Below, piece by piece: positions 41,282 to 49,080 of a stretch of 64,000 nucleotides of DNA. Position 1 is the first letter of the stretch; each line of letters begins with the position of its first letter. The notes beneath the pieces were generated by a model. The model had not been told where the DNA came from. It saw only the letters and a program-made list of their open reading frames with translations, and made no database searches. The stretch is from positions 1,922,001-1,986,000 of the forward strand of contig JACJDG010000003.1 of NCBI GenBank assembly GCA_016432725.1, given 5' to 3'. Source of the DNA: Streptomyces sp. DHE7-1. GTDB taxonomy: Bacteria > Actinomycetota > Actinomycetes > Streptomycetales > Streptomycetaceae. The position numbers and the translations under genes are program-made.

Positions 41282-41392
41282 CCGGGCGGGCGGCACGCGC
41301 GGGTGGTAGCCGGGCGGGCGGCACGCGCGGGTGGTAGCCGGGCGGGCGGCACGCGCGGGTGGTAGCCGGGCGGGCGGCACGCGCGCCGGGCG
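41263..41392 (+). repeat. 28-bp tandem repeat starting inside the hydrolase stop region
   Basis: Three identical 28-bp units (41293-41320, 41321-41348, 41349-41376; each begins GCACGCGCGGGTGGTAGCCG). They are preceded by a 30-bp variant (41263-41292) that encodes the last codons and stop (HARGW then TAG) and followed by a partial copy from 41377. Each downstream unit copies the end of the gene, including the TAG. Confidence 0.95.
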
Positions 41393-41643
41393 CACGCCTT
41401 TGACACGCCCATGGGGCGCCCGCCATGGCGCGCGCCCCGTGTGAACTCTTCACACGCGTCGGGTGTCCGTGCGCGCTCCCCGGGCCTCCTGACACGCGGT
41501 CAACTGGTAGCAGCCCCGCACAGGACGACGGCTCCTGAGCGGAATGGGCCGCCGGTCTCCAACCCCGCCCTCGACCGGCGGCCCGGGCAGCAGCAGCTTC
41601 GGCACCGTCGACGCCCCGCGTCCCGGCGGTCGCCCGTGGCCCG
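41282..41643. other. Gene-free interval after the hydrolase
   Basis: Apart from the tandem repeat, about 250 bases (41393-41643) lie between converging genes. No credible gene or clear terminator is seen. Confidence 0.5.
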
Positions 41644-42117
41644 CTACGCGTCGGCCCGAGCCGCCCCCGCCAGCGCGGCGACCCGCTCCACGCCGAAGAC
41701 ATAGCCCTGCACGCCGCAGCCCGCGATCACGCCGTCCGCGCGCAACGAGACGTAGCTGTGGTGCCGGAACGACTCGCGCTGGTGGATGTTGGAGATGTGC
41801 ACCTCCAGCACCGGCATGCCGTCACAGGTGTTGAGCGCGTCCAGGATCGCCACCGAGGTGTGGGAGTAGGCGCCCGGGTTGATGACGATGCCGCAGTGGT
41901 TCAGCCGCGCCTCGTGGATCCAGTCGACCAGTTCGCCCTCGTGGTTGGACTGCCGGAAGTCCACCGTGCCGCCGTGCGCGGCTGCGGCCTTGGCGCACAT
42001 CGCCTCCACGTCGGCGAGTGTGTCCTTGCCGTAGATCTCGGGCTGACGCTGGCCGAGGAGGTTCAGGTTGGGCCCGTTGAGGATCATGATCGGGGCGTTG
42101 GCCAGGGTGCGGGGCAC
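41644..42117 (-). CDS. aroQ: 3-dehydroquinate dehydratase, type II
   Basis: Third step of the shikimate pathway. A 157-residue dodecameric-type enzyme. [20 protein letters not shown] contains the catalytic Tyr/Asn start, [17 protein letters not shown] the flexible lid region, [17 protein letters not shown] and [20 protein letters not shown] the active-site His. The GTG at 42117 follows GGAGG. It reads divergently from an MFS transporter. Confidence 0.96.
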   Translation of the reverse strand: MPRTLANAPIMILNGPNLNLLGQRQPEIYGKDTLADVEAMCAKAAAAHGGTVDFRQSNHEGELVDWIHEARLNHCGIVINPGAYSHTSVAILDALNTCDGMPVLEVHISNIHQRESFRHHSYVSLRADGVIAGCGVQGYVFGVERVAALAGAARADA

Positions 42118-42347
42118 GGTTCCTCCGGTCCGTTCGGGGGCGGTGCGTTCTCGACCGCTTCTCGGACCCGGTCTATCACGGCGCGAAGGACGTCCGGGGA
42201 GGAGGCGAGGCGCCGGCACGGGGCGGGCGAGCAACGGTAGAAGGGCGGGCGGGAAGCGGCGTACGCCGGTCGGTCCGGCTCGCGCCACGGTCACCCATCG
42301 CTCCGTGCGCCCCCGTAACCCAAGATCGCCAGGGTGGTTGACGCGGC

Positions 42348-43664
42348 ATGCAGCCCGTACGCCCCGTGAGGGCGCCTTCCATGCCGCGGCTGGCGGCCGC
42401 CTCACTCGCCGGGACCGCGATCGAGTTCTACGACTTCTTCGTCTACGGGACCGCGGCGGCCCTGGTGCTGGGGCCGCTCTTCTTCCCGGCGTTCTCGCCG
42501 GTGGCCGGGACGCTCGCGGCGTTCGGGACGTTCGGGGTGGGCTTCGTGGCCCGGCCGCTCGGCTCGGTGCTGTTCGGGCATCTCGGCGACCGGCGCGGAC
42601 GGCGGCCGGTGCTGGTCGCCTCCCTGCTGCTGACCGGCGCCTCGACGGTCGCGGTCGGCTGCGTGCCGACATACGGGACGATCGGGGCGGCCGCCCCCGC
42701 GCTGCTGCTTCTGCTGCGCTTCCTGCAGGGACTGGGGCTCGGCGGTGAGTGGGGCGGGGCGGTGCTGCTGACCGCCGAGCACGCGCCCGCGGGACGGCGT
42801 GCCCTGTGGTCGAGCTTTCCCCAAGTCGGGCCCGCGGTGGGCTTCTTGCTCGCCAACGGGGTGATGCTCGCGCTGTCGGCCGCCCTGCCCGACGACGAAT
42901 TCGCCCAGTGGGGCTGGCGGGTGCCGTTCTGGGCGGCCGGGGCATTGGCCCTGGCCGGTCTGTGGCTGCGCGCCTCGCTCACCGAGAGTCCCCGGTTCCT
43001 GGAGATCGACGACCCCGCGCGTGTGCCGCTCGTGGAGGTCGTGCGGCACCACGGGCGGCTGGTGCTGCTGACGGCCGGCGCGCTGGCCGTCGGGTACGCG
43101 GTGTTCTACGCGGTGACGACATGGTCACTGGCGTACGCCACCGGGCGGCTCGGGGTGAGCCGAACCGTCATGCTGACCTGTGTCATGGCCGCCGTGGTCG
43201 TGAAGGGAGCGCTGACGCCCCTGATGGCGCTGCTCGGCGACCGCTATGGCCGGCGCCCGCTGTGCCTGGCCGGCTGCGCGAGCTGCGCGCTGTGGATGCT
43301 GCCGATGGTCGCGCTGCTCGCGACCGGTCGACCGCTGCTGATGTTCCTCGGCATCCTGGGCGCGCTGATCGCCTTCATCACCATGTTCGCGGTGATCGCC
43401 GCGTATCTGCCGGAGCTGTACGAGGCACGGGTGCGCTGCACGGGCGCCGCGGTCGGCTACAACCTCGGCGGCGTCCTGGGCGGCGCCCTCACTCCGATCG
43501 TGGCGACGGCGCTGGCGGAGCGCGGCGGGCGCGTCCCGTGGGGTGTGGGGGCCTATCTGACCGGGATCGCCCTGGTGAGCCTGGTCTGCTTCGCCCTGCT
43601 GCCGGAGACACGGCCGAACCCCGTGCCCGCCCCGGCACCGGAACCGGCACCGGCCACGGGCTGA
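42348..43664 (+). CDS. MFS transporter, metabolite:H+ symporter (ShiA-like) family
   Basis: A 438-residue 12-helix transporter. [22 protein letters not shown] opens helix 1. [15 protein letters not shown] is the first loop-2/3 MFS motif and [13 protein letters not shown] the second-half copy. [18 protein letters not shown] is typical of the metabolite:H+ symporter family, which carries citrate, shikimate, betaine or alpha-ketoglutarate. The neighbouring aroQ makes shikimate-type substrates possible (inference). A second ATG at 42381 is an alternative start. It ends in a Pro/Ala-rich tail. Confidence 0.9.
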   Translation: MQPVRPVRAPSMPRLAAASLAGTAIEFYDFFVYGTAAALVLGPLFFPAFSPVAGTLAAFGTFGVGFVARPLGSVLFGHLGDRRGRRPVLVASLLLTGASTVAVGCVPTYGTIGAAAPALLLLLRFLQGLGLGGEWGGAVLLTAEHAPAGRRALWSSFPQVGPAVGFLLANGVMLALSAALPDDEFAQWGWRVPFWAAGALALAGLWLRASLTESPRFLEIDDPARVPLVEVVRHHGRLVLLTAGALAVGYAVFYAVTTWSLAYATGRLGVSRTVMLTCVMAAVVVKGALTPLMALLGDRYGRRPLCLAGCASCALWMLPMVALLATGRPLLMFLGILGALIAFITMFAVIAAYLPELYEARVRCTGAAVGYNLGGVLGGALTPIVATALAERGGRVPWGVGAYLTGIALVSLVCFALLPETRPNPVPAPAPEPAPATG

Positions 43665-43807
43665 TTGGGCTCGGGGCCGGTGGTTCGGGCCGGCACCGTC
43701 CGGAGCGGGACCTGTAGGAGCAGAACGTGCCGGAGCGGGGTCCAGGGGGCGCCTCCCCGATCTTCGTGGATCAGGCCGCGGCGTCCGGTGCGGCCCCTCG
43801 GCGTGCG

Positions 43808-43848
43808 GTCGATTCACCCTCGCACCGGGCGTACGTGGGTGATTCGAC
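43808..43848. repeat. Inverted repeat between converging MFS and antiporter genes
   Basis: GTCGATTCACCC (43808-43819) and GGGTGATTCGAC (43837-43848) are inverted copies with one mismatch and a 17-base loop. It could end transcription from both sides, although the AT content of the arms is high for that. Confidence 0.5.
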
Positions 43849-43906
43849 CGTGCGGCGGGGCGCCGTGCCGGGCGTCGCGGACCCGCGAAGAGCGGGGAGA
43901 CGCCCC

Positions 43907-45007
43907 CTAGGGGTTGAGGGCCAGTTCCAGGTAGGCCGCGAACAGCACCAGGTGCACACCGCCCTGCAGGGGTGTGGCCCGGCCCGGCACCACCGTCAGG
44001 GAGCTGACCACCACGGTCAGCGCGAGCAGCAGCATGTGGGTGGCGCTGAGGCCGAGGACGAGCGGTCCGGACAGCCAGACGGAGGCCAGCGCGACGGCGG
44101 GGATGGTCAGGCCGATGCTGGCCATCGCCGAGCCGAGCGCGAGATTGAGGCTGGTCTGCACCCGGTCCCGGCGGGCCGCGCGCACCGCCGCGATGGTCTC
44201 GGGCAGCAGGACGAGCAGGGCGATGATCACGCCGACCACGGCCTGGTGCAGGCCGGCCGCCTCCACCCCGGACTCGATGGTCGGTGACACGCCCTTGGCC
44301 AGTCCGACCACACCGATCAGGGCGAGGCCGAGCAGGGCGAGGCTGATCCACGCCGCGCGGGCCGACGGGGGTCCGGCGTGGTCGTCCCCCGTGATCACAT
44401 CGCCCTGCCGGCTGACCGGCAGGAAGTAGTCCCGGTGCCGCACGGTCTGGGTGGTCACGAACAGTCCGTACAGGATCAGTGAGGACAGCGCGGCGAAGGT
44501 GAGCTGGACGGTGGAGAACTCGGGGCCGGGCTTGCTGGTGGTGAAGGTCGGCAGTACCAGGCTGAGCGTGGCGAGGGTCGCCACGGTGGCCAGGGCGGCG
44601 CCGGTGCCCTCCGGGTTGAACACAGCGGTGCCGTGCCGCAGGGAGGCCACCAGGAGACTGAGTCCGACGATGCCGTTGCAGGTGATCATCACGGCGGCGA
44701 AGACGGTGTCCCGGGCCAGGGTGGCGCTCTTGTCGCCGCCGTCGACCATGAGGGTGACGATCAGGGCCACCTCGATGATCGTGACGGCGATGGCCAGCAC
44801 CAGGGAGCCGAAGGGCTCTCCCACCCGGTGCGCGATCACCTCCGCGTGGTGCACGGCGGCGAGGACGGATCCGGCGAGAACCAGGGTGACCAGCACGACG
44901 AGCGGCCCGGGGAGACTGCGGCCCCAGGTGAGGCCGAGCAGGACGACCGCGAGTACCGGCACGAGGAACGTCCACTGGGTGGTGAGCGGTCTGAGCCGAG
45001 CGATCAT
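43907..45007 (-). CDS. Cation/H+ antiporter, ChaA (CaCA) family
   Basis: A 366-residue membrane protein with about 11 hydrophobic segments. The two CaCA alpha-repeats show GEPFGSLVLAIAVTIIEVALI (conserved acidic residue in the helix) and ALLVLLPETIAAVRAARRDRVQTSLNLALGSAMA. It exchanges Ca2+, Na+ or K+ for protons by family. It is on the same strand as terC, with a terminator-like hairpin between. Confidence 0.9.
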   Translation of the reverse strand: MIARLRPLTTQWTFLVPVLAVVLLGLTWGRSLPGPLVVLVTLVLAGSVLAAVHHAEVIAHRVGEPFGSLVLAIAVTIIEVALIVTLMVDGGDKSATLARDTVFAAVMITCNGIVGLSLLVASLRHGTAVFNPEGTGAALATVATLATLSLVLPTFTTSKPGPEFSTVQLTFAALSSLILYGLFVTTQTVRHRDYFLPVSRQGDVITGDDHAGPPSARAAWISLALLGLALIGVVGLAKGVSPTIESGVEAAGLHQAVVGVIIALLVLLPETIAAVRAARRDRVQTSLNLALGSAMASIGLTIPAVALASVWLSGPLVLGLSATHMLLLALTVVVSSLTVVPGRATPLQGGVHLVLFAAYLELALNP

Positions 45008-45076
45008 GCTGCGATCGTGGCAGACCCGTACAGGGTTCGCATTCCGTTCTTTTCGGATCCCTTGTCATCCTTCCTG

Positions 45077-45112
45077 CGCGGGGCCCGGTCGGGGTGCGAC
45101 CGGGGCCCCGCG
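45077..45112 (-). terminator. Terminator after terC
   Basis: A GC-rich hairpin (45077-45090 with 45098-45112, CGCGGGGCCC arms) about 30 bases after the terC stop. One arm has one C fewer than the other, the same type of single-base loss seen in many genes here. Confidence 0.75.
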
Positions 45113-45144
45113 GGTTCGGTGCTGGTTTCCGCCCGCCGGTCCCG

Positions 45145-46142
45145 TCAGGCGTCGACGCTGCGCTTGGCTGTCTCGTCGCTCCCGGTGCCCGCCTCGCCCG
45201 CCGCCTGCTTCCGGGAGGCGATCAGGCTGGTGACGGTGGTGACGGCCAGGACCGCGCAGATGACGCCGAGCGACACCGGGATGCTGATCTCTGGAACGTG
45301 GACCCCGACTCGTGCAAGGCGTGCAGCACCAGCTTGACGCCGATGAAGCCCAGGATGATCGACAGGCCGTACGACAGGTGGACCAGCTTCTTCAGCAGGC
45401 CGCCGATGAGGAAGTACAGCTGACGCAGTCCCATCAGGGCGAAGGCGTTGGCGGTGAAGACGATGTACGGGTCCTGGGTCAGGCCGAAGATCGCGGGGAT
45501 GGAGTCCAGCGCGAACAGCACGTCCGTGGTGCCGATGGCCAGCATCACGACCAGCATCGGGGTCATGACCCGCTTGCCGTTCTGCTGGATCCACAGCTTG
45601 GTGCCGTGGTAGCGGTCCGCCACTCCGAACCTGCGCTCGGCGGCCTTCAGAAGCTTGTTCTCCTCGTACTCCTCTTCCTCCTCGTCGGCCCGCGCGTCCT
45701 GGACGAGCTTCCAGGCGGTCCAGATCAGGAAGGCGCCGAAGAGGTAGAACACCCAGGAGAAGCTGGCGATGATCGCGGCGCCGGCGGCTATGAACACCGC
45801 GCGCAGCACCAGGGCTATGAGGACGCCGACGAGCAGCACCCGCTGCTGGTACTGCGAGGGCACCGCGAACTTCGCCATGATCAGGACGAAGACGAAGAGG
45901 TTGTCGACGCTCAGCGATTTCTCGGTGACGAAGCCGGCGAAGAATTCGCCGGCCGGCCCGCCGCCGGCGTACAGGAGGAGGCCGAGGCCGAAGAGCCCGG
46001 CGAGGGCGATCCAGACGGCGGTCCAGATGCCCGCCTCCTTGATCGACACGTCATGGGGCTTGCGCCCGATGAAGAAGTCGACGGCGATGAGGACGGCGAG
46101 GCCCACGATGGTGAGGACCCACAGGGTCGGGGAGACTTCCAC
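45145..46142 (-). CDS. TerC-family membrane protein, probable Mn2+ exporter (frame broken once)
   Basis: TerC/Alx-type integral membrane protein, 332 residues after restoring one base at 45303-45306. Helices include LWVLTIVGLAVLIAVDFFIG, GLFGLGLLLYA and VLLVGVLIALVLRAVFI. The conserved acidic motif SVDNLFVFVLIMAKFAVP and its second copy TTDVLFALDSIPAIFG mark the family. The GTG at 46142 is preceded by GGAGGT. The sequence upstream forms an apparent yybP-ykoY riboswitch whose last strand is complementary to this ribosome site, which fits Mn2+ export. Confidence 0.92.
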
Positions 46143-46145
46143 TGC

Positions 46146-46196
46146 ACCTCCGGCACAAGTCATGGCAAACACATCTGCGTTGTCATTGCCGGAGGT
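46146..46196 (-). promoter_or_regulatory. Ribosome-site-sequestering inverted repeat of terC
   Basis: TGCCGGAGGT in the minus-strand RNA (46146-46155), which contains the terC ribosome site, is perfectly complementary over 10 bases to ACCTCCGGCA (46187-46196). The latter is the 3' strand of the riboswitch closing helix. The loop is 31 bases and has a further GGCAA/TTGCC pairing option at its ends. Confidence 0.75.
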
Positions 46197-46290
46197 CTCT
46201 TCCACCCGCGTGGGCCGACGCCCCGGGATCCGTAACGGTCCGTACTGACGGGTGCGCCGCAGTCAGGGAGTACTCCCCTCCGCACGGAAA
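46187..46290 (-). ncRNA. yybP-ykoY (Mn2+) riboswitch upstream of terC
   Basis: The minus-strand RNA has the 5' hallmark GGGGAGUA (46271-46278) and the 3' hallmark GAGACC (46194-46199). They are closed by a helix of CGGAGG (46277-46282) with CCUCCG (46189-46194). Two GC hairpins lie between. These conserved elements and the location before a TerC/Alx gene define the yybP-ykoY class, which senses Mn2+. The call is by eye; a covariance search would settle it. Confidence 0.75.
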
Positions 46291-46363
46291 ACAGTACCCC
46301 AATCACCAAGGGAAGGTAAAGTGATTGGTAAAGGAAATACCAAAGTGCCAGCTCAGACGCACT

Positions 46364-48271
46364 TTACTTACGCTTGGTGCGGGCTGCCGTCACCTCGGTG
46401 AGCACCTGCTGGAGGATCCCGCTGCCGGCCGGCACGAGCGAGGGCTCGTACGTCCAGGTGTGGCCCACCCAGGGGTCGGCGAGATGGTCGTCGGGGACGG
46501 GGGTGAGTCGCATGAGGGAACGCCACAGCGGGTCGAGCAACGGTCCGTAGGCCGCCGCGTCCTCGCGGTCCGCGACCATCAGCAGGTGGACGCCGACGGC
46601 CGGCCCCTCGTCGGCGAGGTAGCGCAGCTGGGTCACCGCCCGGTCGTCGAAGCCGTGCGGGAAGTCGTTGACGAGCAGCAGTTGCTGGGCGGCGTCGAAG
46701 TCGGGCGGCAGTGACTCGGCCGCCCCGCCGCGCAGTGCCATCTGCACCAGGTCGACCCGCCGGGTGAGCCGGCCCAGGGTGTCCGCCACACCCGCCGCAC
46801 CGGTGAGGGGCGGCACCGTGACGGCCCCCGTCCGGGTCAGCGGCAGCAGCGCCTGGGCTCCGGTACCGGCCGGGTCGAGGATCTGGACGTCGAACTCCCC
46901 CACCGGATGGACGGCGAGCAGCCTGACGGCGAGCGCCACCGCGGTGTCCATGGCCAGTCGGCGTGTCTCCGCGGAGTCCAGGAAGACGTCGTCGGGCCCC
47001 GGCGCGGGACCGCTGTCGATCCACAGGCCGCGCTCCAGCGGGAGCCGGACCAGCAGCGGTATGGACAGCGGGGCGCTCTCCGGCAGGTGGAGGTCGCCGA
47101 GCCGCAGCGCCATCGGCGGTTCGGCCGGCACCCGGTAGCCGTGCCAGACCGGGTTGTCCCAGCGGGCACAGGCCACCGGGAGCGCGGGTTCGACCACCTC
47201 GGACTCGGCGGCGAGCTGCGCGACGTCGCGGTCGAGCGCGGCCCGGGCCTGGTCGACCAGCTGGGTGTGCCGGGCCTGGGCGGCCTCACGGGCGGCGTCG
47301 CCCGCCGCGCCGAGCCGGGCCCGGGGGTCGGCGAGTACCTGGTCGAGTTCCTTCTCCAGTCGCGACTCTGCGAAGTCGACGGCGCTGCGGTACGCGGCCG
47401 TGGTGCGGGCCAGGTCCTCGAACATGCCCCAGACCTGGTTGTACAGCCGTTCCTCCATCGACCAGCCCACCGCGTCGCCCGCGACGGGGCGCGGCGGCTG
47501 CCCGTCGGAGGCGGCGGGGGCGGCGGAGGACGCGGCCGGCGGCCGGGTGGGCGATGGGGCCGCGCCGGGACGGCGGCCGGGATGGGTGTAGTCGATCGGG
47601 CCGCCCGGCGTCCGCCCGTCGGCCGGGCCGTGGCCGGCGGCCTCCCCGGCAGGCCGCGGCTCCGGGGAACCGGGGGCGGACGCGGCGGCCGGGGGCGGCG
47701 GTGCAGGTACCGCCCGCGCCAGGCTTCGGGCCACCGCCGCGTGGACGTCCGCGGCCAGTGCGGCGGCCGAGGGCAGGCCCTGGTCGGCGAGCAGGGCGGC
47801 GAGGCCGCCGGCGTAGCCCTGGCCCACCGCGCGCACCTTCCAGGCGCCCTGCCGCCGGTACAGCTCCAGAGCGACCACGGCCGACTCGGCGTCCAGGCCG
47901 GTCAGGACGAAGCGGGCGATCTCCGCGCCGTCGAGACCGGTGACCGCCGCCCTGGGAGCGGTCAGCGAGCCGAACCGGAGCGGGCCTCCCGGCCGCTCCG
48001 GCAGTGCGAGCAGCACGGTGACGCGGTGAACCGCCTCCGGCAGCGCGGCCAGGTCGACGGCCAGGCGGTGGTCGGCGGCGGCCTGCGGGGACACCTCGAT
48101 CCCGGGCAGCGTGGGGGCGCCGGGATGGGCCACCCACTCGGCGCCGTGCACGGTCCCCTGCTCGTCGCCGAGCGTGGCACCCGCCAGGACCGGCGATCCG
48201 GCCGAGATCCGGATCTCCAGCCGGACCTGGGACAGCGGGTGGTTCTGCCCCCGCACCAGCTCGGCCGTCAT
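46364..48271 (-). CDS. TerD-domain fusion protein with C-terminal FtsK/SpoIIIE-like segment
   Basis: A 635-residue protein. Residues 1-170 are a TerD domain (VRGQNHPLSQVRLEIRIS; IARFVLTGLDAESAVVALEL; YRRQGAWKVRAVGQGYAGGL). Residues about 185-260 are a Pro/Ala/Gly-rich linker. About 270-365 is a helical, charged, probably coiled-coil region (FAESRLEKELDQVLADPRARL). The C-terminal part (WDNPVWHGYRVPAEPPMALRLG; ERGLWIDSG; EFDVQILDP; PVGVHLLMVADREDAAA) resembles nucleotide-binding FtsK-like domains of actinobacterial Ter systems, though I see no clear Walker A. It lies 52 bases after terD. No signal peptide; cytoplasmic. Confidence 0.82.
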   Translation of the reverse strand: MTAELVRGQNHPLSQVRLEIRISAGSPVLAGATLGDEQGTVHGAEWVAHPGAPTLPGIEVSPQAAADHRLAVDLAALPEAVHRVTVLLALPERPGGPLRFGSLTAPRAAVTGLDGAEIARFVLTGLDAESAVVALELYRRQGAWKVRAVGQGYAGGLAALLADQGLPSAAALAADVHAAVARSLARAVPAPPPPAAASAPGSPEPRPAGEAAGHGPADGRTPGGPIDYTHPGRRPGAAPSPTRPPAASSAAPAASDGQPPRPVAGDAVGWSMEERLYNQVWGMFEDLARTTAAYRSAVDFAESRLEKELDQVLADPRARLGAAGDAAREAAQARHTQLVDQARAALDRDVAQLAAESEVVEPALPVACARWDNPVWHGYRVPAEPPMALRLGDLHLPESAPLSIPLLVRLPLERGLWIDSGPAPGPDDVFLDSAETRRLAMDTAVALAVRLLAVHPVGEFDVQILDPAGTGAQALLPLTRTGAVTVPPLTGAAGVADTLGRLTRRVDLVQMALRGGAAESLPPDFDAAQQLLLVNDFPHGFDDRAVTQLRYLADEGPAVGVHLLMVADREDAAAYGPLLDPLWRSLMRLTPVPDDHLADPWVGHTWTYEPSLVPAGSGILQQVLTEVTAARTKRK

Positions 48272-48323
48272 CGCCGTCGCCCCCCTGTGTCGTATGTCGT
48301 GCGCGCCGCGTGCGGCGGTGTTT

Positions 48324-48901
48324 CTACAGGTGCGGCTGGATCGACGGCATCAGGTCCTGGAAGGTACGGCCCCTGGCCGGCTCGCCCAGCGCGGTCATCG
48401 ACCAGCCCGAGCCCGACCGGTGCACCTTCGCCATGATCTGGGCGGTGTACTCGCCGCCGCCCGCAAGCGTGTAGCGGGCGAGTTCCTGTCCGGTGGTCTC
48501 GTCGACGAGGCGGCAGAACGCGTTCTGCACCTCCTGGAAGGTCTGGCCCGTGAAGGAGTTCACGGTGAAGACGATCTGGTCGACGTGCACCGGAACTCGC
48601 TGCAGGTCGACGAGGATCGCCTCGTCGTCGCCGCCCTGGCCCGCACCGCCTACGAGGTTGTCGCCGGTGTGCCGCACGGAGCCGTCGTCGCTCACCAGGT
48701 GCCGGAAGAAGACGACGTCGACCGGCTGCTTGTCCGCGAACAGCACCGCCGACGCGTCGAGGTCGATCTCCCGTGTGCGCGAGCCGAAGAGGCCGCGGCG
48801 GGGGCCGCCTGCCAGCCGAGACCCATACGGACCGCGCTCAGGCTGGCCCCGTCGTTCTTCTCCAGGCTGATGGCCTGACCCTTGGACAAGTTGACGGTCA
48901 C
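48324..48901 (-). CDS. TerD-family stress protein (frame broken once)
   Basis: A 192-residue tellurium-resistance/stress protein after restoring one base at 48800-48804. It begins VTVNLSKGQAISLEKNDGASL and contains VRMGLGWQ, EIDLDASAVLFADKQPVDVVFF, HTGDNLVGGAGQGGDDEAILVDL (Ca2+-binding acidic cluster typical of TerD), IVFTVNSFTGQTFQEVQNAFCRL and YTLAGGGEYTAQIMAKV. The GTG start is preceded by GAGGGGAA. It heads a run with the TerD fusion gene and terC. Confidence 0.92.
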
Positions 48902-49080
48902 GGCTGATTCCCCTCTCGGTGTTCCCCAGTTGCCGCGCACTGCGCGGTTGCCAGAACCCTACGCAGGGGCACTGACAGTGCCGAACCCCGGTCCGCGCTT
49001 TGTGTCGGTGTTGCAACACTTGGCGCATATGCCGAGGTCCGGCACCACTGGAGCCTCAACGGGCGGTCGCGGAAGGGTTC

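Noticed and set aside
41203..41412. Repetitive minus-strand protein (RPPGYHPR repeats)
   Set aside because: It is only the translation of the 28-bp tandem repeat and the antisense end of the hydrolase gene.
43125..45068. 647-codon minus-strand frame over MFS, intergenic and antiporter DNA
   Set aside because: It crosses three separate features in the wrong frame and has shadow-type Arg/Pro/Gly composition.
46143..46205. Longer terC reading from an ATG at 46205 or 46163
   Set aside because: Both starts fall inside the riboswitch or its linker, while GTG 46142 has a well-spaced GGAGGT.
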